Positions 45,617 to 55,755 of a stretch of DNA of 64,000 bases are shown piece by piece. The translations under genes were made by a program, and so were the position numbers. Position 1 is the first letter of the stretch, and each line of letters begins with the position of its first letter. This DNA is from Pseudocercospora fijiensis CIRAD86 (lineage: Eukaryota; Ascomycota; Dothideomycetes; Mycosphaerellales; Mycosphaerellaceae). The notes beneath the pieces were generated by a model. It saw only the letters and a program-made list of their open reading frames with translations, had not been told where the DNA came from and did no database searches. Location: positions 3,722,936-3,786,935 of the forward strand of contig NW_006921538.1 of NCBI RefSeq assembly GCF_000340215.1. The letters are read 5' to 3'.

Positions 45617-46256
45617 ATGGAGGGAAGCAAGCTCGGCCTACTCATCGGCCGCTTCATTCAGGTATGCGCGCCAACTCCAGAATTCGCGCGCGCGCCTTTC
45701 TGACACCACGCGCAGCTCGCATGCGCCGCCATTGTGCTCGCCATGGCCGCGTCCACGTACAATGGCGTCCACCTTCGGAAAGACCTCTGCGATGCCCGCA
45801 ACGAAAAGAACGTCAACTGCGGCCGACTGTACTCTCGCTACCCATCGACCCTGGGTTTCACAGCATTTGTCGGCGCTTTCGGTCTTCTCGATGCCTTCGT
45901 CGGCCTGATCGCAGCTTTCGTCAGCTTCGTCCCTTTCCTCGTCGCGCTTGGCGGGGATGCGCTTGCGGCCATCTTCTATCTCGCTGGTGGCATCGTACCT
46001 TCCTCCACCCCGTATGAGCATCATCCCGTGACTGACACCGTGCCTCCAGAACTTCGCCATCCTGTACAGCCACCCTGCTCCGACCACCGAAGGCCGGTGG
46101 CGCCCATGTGGCAGTGGCCGCGACTACGACCTCCTCTCGCCATGCTCTCGCTTCACCGCAGCCACGGCATTCATGTTCATCGGATTCCTCGCCACCATCA
46201 TGGCTGCTGCTCTCGGCTTCATCGCCAAGCGGTCGGGAAGTATTCGCGGCCATTGA
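45617..46256 (+). CDS. MARVEL-like four-helix membrane protein
   Basis: Three exons, 45617-45661, 45716-45994 and 46050-46256, with introns of 54 and 55 bp (both with CTGAC-type branch sites) give 176 residues. Four hydrophobic segments: residues about 5-28 (spanning the first intron), TAFVGAFGLLDAFVGLIAAF, the following FVALGGDALAAIFYLAGGI segment, and TAFMFIGFLATIMAAALGFI. Paired Cys lie in the loops after helices 1 and 3 (LCDARN/VNCGR and RPCGSG/SPCSR). This layout fits fungal MARVEL-domain proteins of the plasma membrane or secretory pathway. The short C-terminus is basic. A broken second copy lies directly downstream. Confidence 0.78.
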
Positions 46257-46639
46257 GAGCAGCCTCCAAACTCGCCGAAGACAGACAACCTTGACGCAAC
46301 TGAACGAGTGACGACCTTGCGGTTACCTGCATCTACCTGCGCTACACCAAAAGCGCAATCGAAGGAGACGCCGCGCGTATGCGATGCGAAGATATCACGA
46401 ACGAAACGAAACTGCATGCGTGAAGCACCACAGCTTGAAGCACGAATTTGCGCATATCAACTGAATGTAATGTTTGCTATCAGAGCTTGTGCGCCGATTC
46501 AGCATTCGTGACACTGGAGCCAGTTTCATGATTTGAATACAAAAGTGTACCACCATACCAACACCATCCTCTCTTTCCCATCTCCTTCTGAACCGTGACT
46601 CTCCTCACGCACAACTCCCGCTCCTCCTCTCCCACCCCC
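46257..46639. other. Intergenic, no gene seen
   Basis: Between the intact MARVEL-like gene and its broken copy. Confidence 0.35.
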
Positions 46640-47040
46640 TCCAAATCCCCTTCTCTCCTCCTCCCTCATCATCCTCGGCACCTCAATCACCCTCCTCAAA
46701 TTCCTCCAAAAACTCCAAACCTTCTGCGACGACTACGACTACGACTCCTGCGGCCTCGCCCGGAATGGTTTCCTCCTCGACCTTCGCCGCATTCGTCGGC
46801 GCAATGGGTCTCCTCATCGCCGTTATCAATCTCGCGACCGAGTTCGTCCCGTTCGCGCCATGGATGGTGGTGGTGGTGGGAGTTGAGGAGATTGCGGGGG
46901 TGGGGGGAGGAGGGGTGTCATTTTCCTGGTTTGCTGCTTTCGATTGGTGTAAGGTTTTCGCTGATGTAAAGGTAGACTATGAGGCTGGAGGGCGGAGGTA
47001 CGGAGGGGAAAGCGACGTTTGCGAATCTTGTGCTCTGCTT
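46640..47040 (+). pseudogene. Broken second copy of the MARVEL-like gene
   Basis: One frame reads LIILGTSITLLKFLQKL then FCDDYDYDSCGLARNG, matching helix 1 and the Cys loop of the gene at 45617-46256. The next helix (SSTFAAFVGAMGLLIAVINL and TEFVPFAPW) is in a different frame, starting near 46765. So there is a frameshift around 46750-46765 and no clean third exon. A diverged tandem duplicate that no longer codes for a full protein. Confidence 0.5.
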
Positions 47041-47101
47041 ATGGCTTCCTTTCTGCGGTCCCCCTCCACAACCTCCCCACCCTCCTCCCCCAAAAGTCCA
47101 C

Positions 47102-47794
47102 TCACCCACACCCACAAAACACCCCCCAACACCTCCCACACCTCCTCCCATCCCTATACCTCCTCGCAACCTGATCCCCCCTCGCCGTCTCATCCAGCAC
47201 AATCCCATCACTCGCCTTCACAGCATCATACACCCGTATCTCATATAGACTCGTCTTTTTATCCCCTCCCTGAAAAAACCAAGCATGCTGTTCAGAAAAT
47301 TTATGTTTGGTTTCCGCGCTCACGAGATTGTTGTCTATGGCATAGGCGAGAGAATCACGTTGATGCGTGGTGATCGCGTGCTTCGGGTGGCGGAGTTTGG
47401 AGAAGGGGTTGTGGGATTTGAGGCCGTGGGTGAAGGTTAGTTCGTCGGTGTGGAGTTTTATTGGAGAGGTTTTGGAAGATGGGGGAGGGGAAGAAGAGGA
47501 AGTTTTGTTGATTGTTGAGGTCTTTGGCGCTTTCGTTTCGGAAGAAGATGGTGATCCTTCTGAAGATCGATTTGCGAGTGTGGATGATGATGGAGGCGAA
47601 AGTGTTGAGGAGCTGGCATTGTCTGGGTTGTGTTGATCTGGGGGAGATGAGTCTCCGGGTGTTGAGCTTGTCATGGGTGTTGCGTTTAGGACGAGAAGCT
47701 TGAAGAACATGAGTATGATGAGTCCACATTCTTGCTTCATTGCCGGCCTTGATTGCTTTGAGAGTTTCTTTGGGTGATTTTGCGCGGCAAACAT
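47102..47794 (-). CDS. Ser/Thr/Pro-rich hypothetical protein with hydrophobic N-terminus
   Basis: Frame of 230 residues. A second ATG 18 codons in is followed by CGLIILMFFKLLVLNA, which looks like a signal peptide or signal anchor, and may be the true start (47740). Residues about 40-110 are Ser/Thr/Pro-rich, a likely O-glycosylated or disordered stretch. A denser segment follows (DELTFTHGL, KHAITTHQRDSLAYAIDNN, EQHAWFFQGGDKKTSLYEI). The last 30 residues end RCWGVFCGCG. No known domain. It may be a secreted or cell-wall protein. Confidence 0.45.
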   Translation of the reverse strand: MFAAQNHPKKLSKQSRPAMKQECGLIILMFFKLLVLNATPMTSSTPGDSSPPDQHNPDNASSSTLSPPSSSTLANRSSEGSPSSSETKAPKTSTINKTSSSSPPPSSKTSPIKLHTDELTFTHGLKSHNPFSKLRHPKHAITTHQRDSLAYAIDNNLVSAETKHKFSEQHAWFFQGGDKKTSLYEIRVYDAVKASDGIVLDETARGDQVARRYRDGRRCGRCWGVFCGCG

Positions 47795-48445
47795 CGCTTG
47801 TTGGAGTCCTCTCTACCGCGAGTACATCCCCGTCCACCATTGCCACTGGCCATGTTCGTGCTTTCGAGTTCTTTCTGCTCACTTCTCTGCGTAGCTTTCA
47901 TCTCCGCGTCGTCGCCAGATGCGGCGGAGCGATGAAAAAGAAAAAGGGATGCAAAGTGATTTCAGGAAGTCAAAGTGATGGCAGACTGAGCCTGCCGACT
48001 TCTCGCGTTGCATAAAAGGCACAGCGACCGACCCCAACTCTTTCGAATGACATGTCCACACCAGATTGGCGTCCCAATGTGGACAAGACGCTGTTGTGTT
48101 TCCACGAACAGCTGATGTCGAACCCCAAAACGAACCGGTGCCTTCAGAGAGTCCTTGACGGCATACCTGGTAGGCGGTGGCATTGTAAGAAGCCAGCTGC
48201 AATAACTCACAGCCGATAGCTCCACCAAGCAACGGAGCTCAAAACCAGCCTCCCCCAGCTCGCGATGCCGTTGAGAGTCGCGATGCTGGCCGCGCCAATG
48301 TGAGCACCACCGCCGCTCACCCTCCACCGCTGCCGCCTGCCAACAGCTCACAGCCGCCACCGAAGCCAAGCACCGCAGAGCAGAATCGTGCTCTGCCGCC
48401 TCGCGATGCCGCTGTGAGTCGCAAGGTGGTGAGAATGCCCGTCAT
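47795..48445. other. No firm gene; Pro/Ala-rich frame on plus strand at about 48200-48415
   Basis: From about 48210 a plus-strand frame encodes a Pro/Ala/Ser-rich stretch with two similar ARDAVESR / RDAAVSRK pieces. It ends at a TGA just after 48440. It may be the 5' part of the following Cys-rich frame, but the phases do not join at the donor I can see. Confidence 0.3.
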
Positions 48446-48803
48446 ATGACGAAATGGGACAAAGCGGCCCTTGATGAAAGCTGTGCCGCCGGCAATCTTT
48501 GCACCACCAAACTCCAGGGCAAAAAAACTTCCTACTTGCATGAATGCTCTCGCTGTGGGATTGTCGCTTGTTCTTTATGTAAGCGGAAGGTATACAGTCC
48601 GCCAGAAGCGGATACGACTGAGTTCAGGAAGAAGAGGAGTATTGTTCGTAATGCTGCGGCGAGAGAGGAGAGGATGCATATTCACCTCAGCGAACACCAG
48701 TCGATCGGGACAGCCATCCTAGTGAATCGGAGTCGAACGCGTCCAATGTGGTTACATTTGTCTGTTTTTGTTTTCTTGCAGCACAGCCGATTACCCGATA
48801 CAA
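48446..48803 (+). CDS. Cys-rich hypothetical frame
   Basis: An ATG at 48446 opens a frame with six cysteines, including CSRCGIVACSLCKRK, a C-x2-C-x5-C-x2-C arrangement that could bind zinc, followed by a basic RKKRSIVRNAAAREE stretch. The frame runs without stop into the degenerate gene starting at 48804, which may or may not be part of the same original gene. No family recognised; start and end are uncertain. Confidence 0.3.
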
Positions 48804-49605
48804 TGGACCCGATCATGCGAGCTAAGTTGGCCGCTATCAGTGCTGGTAGTGCAGCCAATATGCACAACATCAGCAGCAGCAGCAGCCGTACCACACGCAA
48901 GGGCAAGGGCAAAGGCTTGGACCAGGACATCATCGACAAAATAAATCATTGCCAACTACACCACACTACGCCACCTAGCAGGACTACTATTGAGGCCAGA
49001 CACGACGACAACCAACCGCTGCTTGTGCCGGTCTGGTTCGCCCCTTAGCAGGATTATATCGCCCTATCGAAGACAAATCTCTATATGGTTAATCACCTCA
49101 CCCGCTGGAATGCACAACTCGACGTCTAAGCACTAGCTATCGACCGATACGACGACGAGTTCCCTAATGGCCAGGGCTGCAGCGCTAGTAAACTGCAAGA
49201 AGTGTTAGGTAGCTAGGCTACAGTGTCGCATATAGCAACTAGCGACGCCCTCGATAACCTACAGTCACTCGCCCTAATATACCGCGCCGAATTTCAGGAT
49301 AATATTAGGAGGAGTACTGGCTATACCCTCGATCACGATGATCCACTCCTTTGGACCCGGCCCAATATTCTCGGCGGTACTCAACCGCGAGGATTCAATT
49401 ATGCGGCTACGCCGACCTCTTCCTCCTAAGCTCTTCGGGAGCGCCTTGCTACGTTCTACCAATTCGCCGAGTCCGATGCGAATAGCAGAACAACACTAAT
49501 GGGCATCGATTGCGAAATGAATAACGGCGCCTTATCGGAACTCGGTGTTGTCCTCCTAGAAGCACGCGACCTGCCAGACGACCTGATGTGCTGGACCCGG
49601 TGAAT
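48804..49605 (+). pseudogene. RIP-interrupted gene with a DEDDh-nuclease-like motif (Gfd2/YDR514C type)
   Basis: From an ATG at 48804 the reading frame can be followed for about 267 codons with stops at 49046 (TAG), near 49128 (TAA), near 49213 (TAG) and near 49427 (TAA), ending at TGA near 49603. At the first four, Gln (CAG/CAA) fits, so each is a C to T change of RIP type. The first 80 codons are undamaged and Ser/Lys-rich (TRKGKGKG). Further on, LMGIDCEMNNGALSELGVVL resembles the first motif of Gfd2/YDR514C-like DEDDh nuclease folds, where an acidic pair starts the active site. Sequence after 49041 is TA-rich like the RIP blocks. The rest of the nuclease domain is missing or unreadable. 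Confidence 0.55.
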
Positions 49606-50140
49606 CAGAATGGCGGGTAGCGTGAAGAGCTCACACAATCTCCTGAGCTCATTTACAGCTCTAGCGCTGCTGCACCACCGAGCGTTCGATGCCAAAGCCA
49701 ACCTTGCATTGAGAACGTTGGATCAGTGGGTGAGACTGGCATTCCCTTGAGCAGGTCTACGGCTCTAGTATATCGAAGCGATCAGGCAGTCTATATAAAG
49801 CAATGCTCTGTAACGCACGATGAAGTGGCTTGGGAGGCGACGTGAGCGACGCAAATGCTTTCTTAACCAGTATGAAGTGGCGAGCTCCAGCATCCCAAGC
49901 GATGATGCAGTGAGTGTCGGAAGCAATACCTTATAAGGCGCAATGCTTCCTCGAAGGGCAAGATGTCGACGGCCGGAACGAAGAGCGAAGATCCTCTTCT
50001 TGAAGGACCCGAAGCAATAATCCTTTGGCCTACAGCGCAGCAGCGTATTGAATGTCGTAGCTAACAGTCTATAGAGCTCAGTAGCCTTGAGAGCGGCGTC
50101 GTGTTCGCCAGCAAGGTGAAAAGTACATATATTCCCCCGA

Positions 50141-50416
50141 ATGGATTTCAGCAGTGAGCTTCAGCCACCACAACGTCGATTCGCAGTGGACGTCGTGGCC
50201 AACGGTTCGAGCAGATCAAGTCCTCGTCGAGCTGCTGTTCGATTCGAAAAACATGTACGGCTCCGCGAACCATATCCACTAGAAACACGTCCCTCCGGGC
50301 GAGCAGCTGAGAGCAATATTGTAGAGCGCAGGATAACGCTAGCCGCCACGATGGATGAAAGAAGATCAGGATGGTTCTCCGAGTCCAAACTATGGCCCAG
50401 ATGCTCGCTCGCTTGA
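50141..50416 (+). CDS. Weak hypothetical frame
   Basis: An ATG-initiated frame of 91 residues, Arg/Ser/Glu-rich (VRFEKHVRLREPYPLE), without domain, intron or neighbour support. It may be spurious. Confidence 0.18.
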   Translation: MDFSSELQPPQRRFAVDVVANGSSRSSPRRAAVRFEKHVRLREPYPLETRPSGRAAESNIVERRITLAATMDERRSGWFSESKLWPRCSLA

Positions 50417-51372
50417 ATAGGACTCGGCGGGGGAGGGACTACTCCACGATGTTCACCATGGCCTTTTCGCCAGCGATTACTACATCCGGTGCAAGCCAGC
50501 GCGTTGGCCAGCGGAGTGAGCAGCGCAAAGAGTCTCTGGGAAGAACCTGGGACAACAAGCACCGGAATTATATCGCAGCAGGGCAGTTGGTGTAGCGGTT
50601 GGCAGTCCCTAGAACCCGATGGCTAGAAGTCTTCTGGCTGTTTGCCATTAGCTCTAGTTAGTTCTCCCTGCCTCATGTCCGTCCCTCTCGTATTTTTTCT
50701 CCATATGCACAATCTTTGGCTCCAATTCTCCTGCTCCTTGCCAAGATCTCTGAACCAATCCTACGTCTCACTCATCCTCAAATGACTTCTTCAATAGACG
50801 CAGGAGCTCATGTTCTCTAGTCGTGGATTGAAAGGTGTTGCATGATCAACTCGTGTGTAGCAATACTTGTTGCAGATCCACAGTGGTCTTGAGAGTTGGA
50901 GTCCATGGAGATGACAGGCGAGTGAGGTCGAAAGCCTGTATACTCCTCTCCACATGTCTGCTATTCGTGAGAAGATTCCAGCCTACGCCATTTATTCGAG
51001 AGGCTAAAAGCGTTGTCGTTCGCGGTAGTCCGAGTTGAACTGAAGTGAAACAGCACTTCTCACTACACCATACTAGAACTCCAATTTCCAATTTCTCAAA
51101 GCGCAAGGTACGAAGTTTCTAAAGTCCTCGCAGGAAATCGTGGCGGAGGTTCGCGAGGCCAAGGACTGCCCTCAACTCGCCAGAAGGTTTCAACGCAGCG
51201 TGCAACGGATGCTGAAGATTTCCGCATCGGCCTTCTAGCCGTTTGTGTACGGAGAGGTTCTCGAGGACAGACATTGCTACTAGTCAGAAACCGCCCCAAG
51301 GTGATCGAATGAAGCACGTCAAGAAGAATCATGCGGTAAATGATGCCTCTCCACTTGTCCCAGCCCGGCATT

Positions 51373-51530
51373 GTGCGACTTGGACGGATAGGACTAGGCA
51401 GATGATATAGGCTATGTTGATTCTCCTCGAAAGATCGTCGGATCGAAGCCTATAATCTTACTTTAAAAGCCGTCGAGGCTGGTTGGAGTGTCTGTTCTCA
51501 ACTTTATATCCCGATCGCTGATCTCCCAGC
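51373..51530. repeat. Copy 1 of a diverged local duplication
   Basis: Shares the order TGCGACTTGGA, GGACT.GGCAGAT, TTCTCCTCG, AAAAGCCGTCGAGGC, TCTCAACTT and CGCTGATCTCCCAG with 51695-51843. This copy is the more TA-rich of the two. Confidence 0.7.
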
Positions 51531-51694
51531 CGAAAGCCTAGCTCTTGGTAGAAGTGCCACCAAGATCGTTGGATGGACGGAGCAGAGTATATACGTACGT
51601 ACCTTCACCTGACTCCTATGCTTTCTCAAAATCAGGGAAGCCTGAAAGTCGGATGATACCCCAAAATGTCATGCAAAAGCATTGCTGGCGACCC

Positions 51695-51843
51695 TGCGAC
51701 TTGGAAAAATGGGACTGGGCAGATTAAGCCATATTGGTTCTCCTCGCCATGTCAGCCCATCATCTCAGGTTGAAAAGCCGTCGAGGCCGAGATGTGGTCG
51801 TATGCTCTCAACTTCACATCCCCAGGTATCGCTGATCTCCCAG
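51695..51843. repeat. Copy 2 of a diverged local duplication
   Basis: Direct repeat of 51373-51530, same orientation, about 320 bp away. Confidence 0.7.
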
Positions 51844-52032
51844 TCAACGCTCCCCACGACTCGCGGAAATTGAGATCGATCTGGGTATCATTCTGGCATT
51901 GGATTCGTGAACCTCTCCAACAAATTCATCTCGCCGCTCTATCTGCTCGACACCAGCACCCGACGTCACGTCATGGCTTCAGGCTTCACGAAAACGCATT
52001 TCTGGCGGAAGTACGCTTAAGAAGAGATGATA

Positions 52033-52710
52033 TCACTCCGTATCCTCATCTTCTTCCTCTTCCTCTTCGTCGTTCTCATCCTCGTCCTCATTCTCCTCCT
52101 CGCGATCCTCGCAATTTTCTTGATCATGAAAGTCATCGCCATGATCGACGTCCTCGGCGTCCGTGAATGCCTCAACGTGGGTCTTGCATGAGGGTAACGA
52201 ACCGACCTTCCCATAAAACCCATCAGGAAAAGCAGTAGAATTTCGAAGAAGCTCGCTGACCAACGCCACCGATTCGTCCTGACTAGGCTTTTTGATCTTA
52301 TGGCCGTGGTGCTTGAGCCAGGATATCAGCCCATTGTGAAGCTGAAACAGAAGCGTGCCTGCAGGTGGGCCGTTCTTGAAGTGCTGCATGACCTCCTTGT
52401 TGAATGGGATTGGGGTTGCCTTATCGTAGCGACGTGGAACCTGGATTACGCCACCCTTGTGATAATCTTGAGATGGCGGAGCGATATTCTTCGCGTTTGG
52501 ATCGAGGGCACGAGGTGTAGGCTCTGGAGTTGTTGAGGGCTCGGTTTGGATTCGCGCAATGCCTGGAGACACGGCCGGACGAGCTGTTGGGGTTGTCCGA
52601 GGAGAGTCCATAGGCATGCGAGCCATAGTAGATCGCTCAGCGCCGGATGTGTGGTCGTCTGTCTCTTTGCTTGAACGGCGGGCAATTCTTGTCTTATTGA
52701 TGTTGGCCAT
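52033..52710 (-). CDS. Hypothetical protein with long acidic C-terminus
   Basis: Intronless frame, 225 residues from the ATG at 52710. The N-terminal 90 residues are Pro/Thr/Arg-rich and disordered-looking. A denser middle (FNKEVMQHFKNGPPAGTLLF, HNGLISWLKHHGHKIKKP, SVALVSELLRNSTAFPDGF) looks folded and helical. The last 40 residues are almost only Glu/Asp with Asn. The acidic tail suggests a nuclear or chaperone-like protein, but no family is recognised. It lies alone between two gene-poor stretches. Confidence 0.55.
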   Translation of the reverse strand: MANINKTRIARRSSKETDDHTSGAERSTMARMPMDSPRTTPTARPAVSPGIARIQTEPSTTPEPTPRALDPNAKNIAPPSQDYHKGGVIQVPRRYDKATPIPFNKEVMQHFKNGPPAGTLLFQLHNGLISWLKHHGHKIKKPSQDESVALVSELLRNSTAFPDGFYGKVGSLPSCKTHVEAFTDAEDVDHGDDFHDQENCEDREEENEDEDENDEEEEEEDEDTE

Positions 52711-53038
52711 GAATACTCCCGCCAATGTCAGAGAGCTTGATGATGCTAGGCGGTACCCTCTACCACGGCGACAGCTTATGAAGTTCTGCCTCCAACATCA
52801 GACAATGCTAGCTTTCGAAAAATAGCTGTCTCTGGAGAGCTGCGGAAGGATCGAGAACAGCTGGATGTTACCAGGTCCTGCGGGAGTGGCCAGAAATACC
52901 ATTCACTGCTAGCACACGTCGGAAGATGTCACCGATCCTGCTCTTCTCATCCCCGTCAGGCAACGCTCGTGCCTAGCGTAATGACTGAGCTTCAGTAACA
53001 CAGACCGTCCCCAAAACCGCAGCACGTCGTTTCTTCTC

Positions 53039-53710
53039 GTGCGTGGTGGATCTTGGTGCCAAAGGGAGCTTTATCCTTCGCAGACTCGAGACGAATCCGA
53101 ATCAAGCAATGTCCTCACAGAGGCGGAGAAGAAGGCCAAGAAGGCCCAGCGGGAGCGAGAGCGGCCAAAGCATAGAGCAGAGCTTTACGAGAAGCTCAAG
53201 GAACAGCTTGCGGGTGTCACTAACGCCACTCCTCCAGGGACCCATGCGGAGACGTTGGGCGAGGCTGCTGTGATGTTACAAACATTGCAGTCTGGCACAG
53301 ATCACATTCAGGCATATGTCCCACCCGCCCGAGAAGGTCTTCAGTTTGGTGCTGCAGCTACCCCGTCTGAGACTGACCCGCCGCTTCATCTCAAGATCAC
53401 CACACCCTCAACCACGAGCAGTCCTCAGGATGTGCCTCAGCTCGCTTCCTCGTCAACGACATTCGGCGGGAAGAAGAAGTCAAACGATTTGACTCAGGCG
53501 ATGACCGAGTCGGGAGACGAAATGAAGCGCGCCATCACTGATGAAGATGGCGAAGACCAGGACGGCTCGAAGAGGTTCAAGGTGACTGATCCTTTCAACA
53601 TCGTTCGTCCTCGCTGCCCGAACTGCAGGGCTGTGCGATGCATCAAGGATCATTCCGAGGATTGGTGCGATTGTGAGTGCTGGAAGTGCGGGAGGTCTGG
53701 TCGAAAGTAA
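53039..53710 (+). CDS. Cysteine-motif protein 1 (5' end unresolved)
   Basis: Open frame of 223 codons without an ATG near its start, so an upstream exon or a frameshift must be assumed. A splice acceptor (TTCGCAG) at 53083 could begin the coding exon, but I could not find a matching first exon. The N-terminal part is Lys/Glu/Arg-rich and the middle is disordered. The C-terminus reads DPFNIVRPRCPNCRAVRC, then after eight residues CDCECWKCGRSGRK. This end is shared with the next gene (54198-54887), where the same spacing of Cys pairs and the same GR end recur. It may bind zinc. No known domain. Confidence 0.5.
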   Translation: MRGGSWCQRELYPSQTRDESESSNVLTEAEKKAKKAQRERERPKHRAELYEKLKEQLAGVTNATPPGTHAETLGEAAVMLQTLQSGTDHIQAYVPPAREGLQFGAAATPSETDPPLHLKITTPSTTSSPQDVPQLASSSTTFGGKKKSNDLTQAMTESGDEMKRAITDEDGEDQDGSKRFKVTDPFNIVRPRCPNCRAVRCIKDHSEDWCDCECWKCGRSGRK

Positions 53711-54197
53711 TAACGGCCGTTTGCAAGACAGGCGTAGAGAACCGCCTTTGCGAGAAAATGCGATGCATATTGATGAGCAATGGTCGCAGGAGACCCATCT
53801 GCGGATACCCCTACGCTTAGTAGGAGGAAGGCCTATAATGAAATCTATTGTAAGTTCTAAGAATGGCTTCCTAGGAACAGGAAGTGCTGAAATGCGAGTG
53901 AAAGTGAATGTGTCGAGTCCTGCGTGTTCCGTTCAGCGTTTGCCTTTCCCTTGACTTGCTCTTCAATCCGCAACCAGAATTCCGAGTCGCGCTTCATACA
54001 AAACCCAACACCAAGTTGCCACACAGATTAAGAAAAAAAAACACTGACGAGGTCAGACACACAAACATCGAGGTCTGTCACCAAAGACATCGTCGCGCAC
54101 GCCAATCTCCCGGGCAAGGTTGGGTCTTGCAAGTTTCACAAGCTGACGTTTAGGTAGCCAGAGCGACCCAAGACGACTGGACGCCCAAGCGACAGCA
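53711..54197. other. Spacer between the two cysteine-motif genes
   Basis: No gene seen; presumably the 3' end of the first and promoter of the second. Confidence 0.4.
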
Positions 54198-54887
54198 ATG
54201 TCGTCTCCAGAGAAGCCGCGAACAGTGGCAGAGGACTCGAGCTTTGATACTGCGAAGTCACCCACCGTCACAGATCAACCCAAGTTGTCAGCAGAGGACT
54301 CGAGCGCCGAACTTCCAAAGGCGACAGCGAAGGATACGGCCCTTCCAGAGAGCATGAAAAAAGTGCTTGCTCGTCCAAACTTCAAGGCAAAGAGCTCAAA
54401 GCGCGCTTCAAAGAAAGCGGGCAGCACCGCATCAAAGGCACCATCGGCCTTGTCGCGGGCCATGTCTCGTGCAGATCAAGAGACGAAGAGCGATATCGTC
54501 CATGAGCCACTCGACTCACCAGACGCTGAGACTTCTCGTCCGCCAAAATCTACCAAAGCGCGGAAGTCAGCTCCAGCCATCTCGAACTCCACCGGCTCGA
54601 AGCTCCTACGTATCGCTACCACGACCGCAGCCGGCATGAAAGGCCAGGACCCAGATCTCAACGAGTTCGGTGAGACACGCAAGCGGAAGAGAGGCGAGGG
54701 AAAGACACAAGCGGCGAAGAAGAGGGACACGGAGGACGAGAAGCTCTGGAAGCCCGCGGATCCGCTCAACGTCCAGTTTCCACGCTGTGCAGGATGTCAG
54801 GCGGTGTTTTGTACATGTGGATACAAGCCAGAGTACTGCTCGTGTACCTGCTGGTCGTGCGGTCGCAAAGCTGGAGGCAAGTTGTGA
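54198..54887 (+). CDS. Cysteine-motif protein 2, paralogue of the preceding gene
   Basis: Intronless, 229 residues, ATG in good context (AGCAATGTCG). Residues 1-175 are Lys/Ser/Ala/Thr-rich and disordered with several basic clusters (SSKRASKKAG, RKRKRGEGKTQAAKKR), so a nuclear place is likely. The C-terminus reads DPLNVQFPRCAGCQAVFCTC, then a short turn and CSCTCWSCGRKAGGK. Against the preceding gene, shared positions are DP-x-N, PRC-x2-C-x-AV-x-C, a C-x-C-x-C-W-x-C-G-R end and a final basic residue. The shared end plus adjacency on the same strand point to tandem duplication. No known domain matches. Confidence 0.65.
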   Translation: MSSPEKPRTVAEDSSFDTAKSPTVTDQPKLSAEDSSAELPKATAKDTALPESMKKVLARPNFKAKSSKRASKKAGSTASKAPSALSRAMSRADQETKSDIVHEPLDSPDAETSRPPKSTKARKSAPAISNSTGSKLLRIATTTAAGMKGQDPDLNEFGETRKRKRGEGKTQAAKKRDTEDEKLWKPADPLNVQFPRCAGCQAVFCTCGYKPEYCSCTCWSCGRKAGGKL

Positions 54888-55755
54888 AGGGAGATTGAAG
54901 ATTCGCGGACTTTTGTATGGTGTTCGGTACTGCAAGCGGCTGGAAGGTACTATGTCCTGTTTTTGACGACATTTCCGCAGAGACACGCAGGTGTCGCGGA
55001 TTCATGGGAAGGGAACGCGGATTGGCGTTCAGAGCGGACTGAGGTCCAGCGTGCATTGTCGCGCTGCTGCGGCTCTGCGAATTGTACGTTATGTAGATGG
55101 GAATTGTGAATTTTGAACGCCTTGATATCATTGTGCAGCCAACGATCTGATGGATATTTGTACCTGCATCGTCGTGTTTGTGATATACCCGTTATTGGGG
55201 GAAGAGCACTCATATCGGCGCGTCAGATTTGATGGGCGACTGCGAACCGATTTTCCGCTTCGTAGGTGTCATAATTCTACGGCAACTGCCATGGACAATA
55301 ATGCTTCATCGATGCCATGTCAGGTGGATGTTGTGGTGAAGTGTGAATGTTTCCCCGCGACAGGCCGATGGAATATGGCGCAATGAAGCTGGACAAGCTT
55401 GCCATCGGTGCCAAGCGCCGAGTGCTTCCACGCCCTCCAATCACTCCGGGCTCCGACATATTTCCCTGAGCAACACAGCGCGGGAATGCAGATCTCCTCA
55501 AGGTTCAAGTCGCGCAATGGCGACTCCCAAGCACGTTGTGGCATGTGGACGTCGCACTTTGCGTGGAAATGCCGACCAGGCATTCGGAATGAGGAGTGTC
55601 GAACGGAAGACGCAATCGTTTTGACCGGCGGGAAGGATCGCTTGCGGTGCCTGATAGATAGGGGCAGAGCATTATCGGGCTCAAGATGCGTGGACTGATT
55701 TTGTGACTGGGTCCGTCGCCACAGAGCGGCGGAAAAGGAAAAGCGGGTGGCCGGC
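54888..55755. other. Intergenic, no gene seen
   Basis: Upstream region of the MFS gene. Many overlapping frames, none convincing. Confidence 0.4.

Larger units (their letters stand above)
49606..52032. other. Long gene-poor stretch with a local duplication
   Basis: Sequence between 49600 and 49740 continues the degenerate gene in part. Beyond it I see no convincing gene, apart from a weak frame at 50141-50416 and the duplication at 51373-51843. A tRNA A-box-like stretch near 50585 lacks a B box. Confidence 0.4.

Noticed and set aside
45103..46017. 304-codon plus-strand frame running into the MARVEL-like gene
   Set aside because: It crosses the real introns and reads a Ser/Arg/Pro-rich shadow; the spliced model has helices and Cys loops.
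50578..50650. tRNA-like A box (TGGTGTAGCGGTTGGCA)
   Set aside because: No B box, no anticodon arm with a sensible loop and no acceptor pairing follow.
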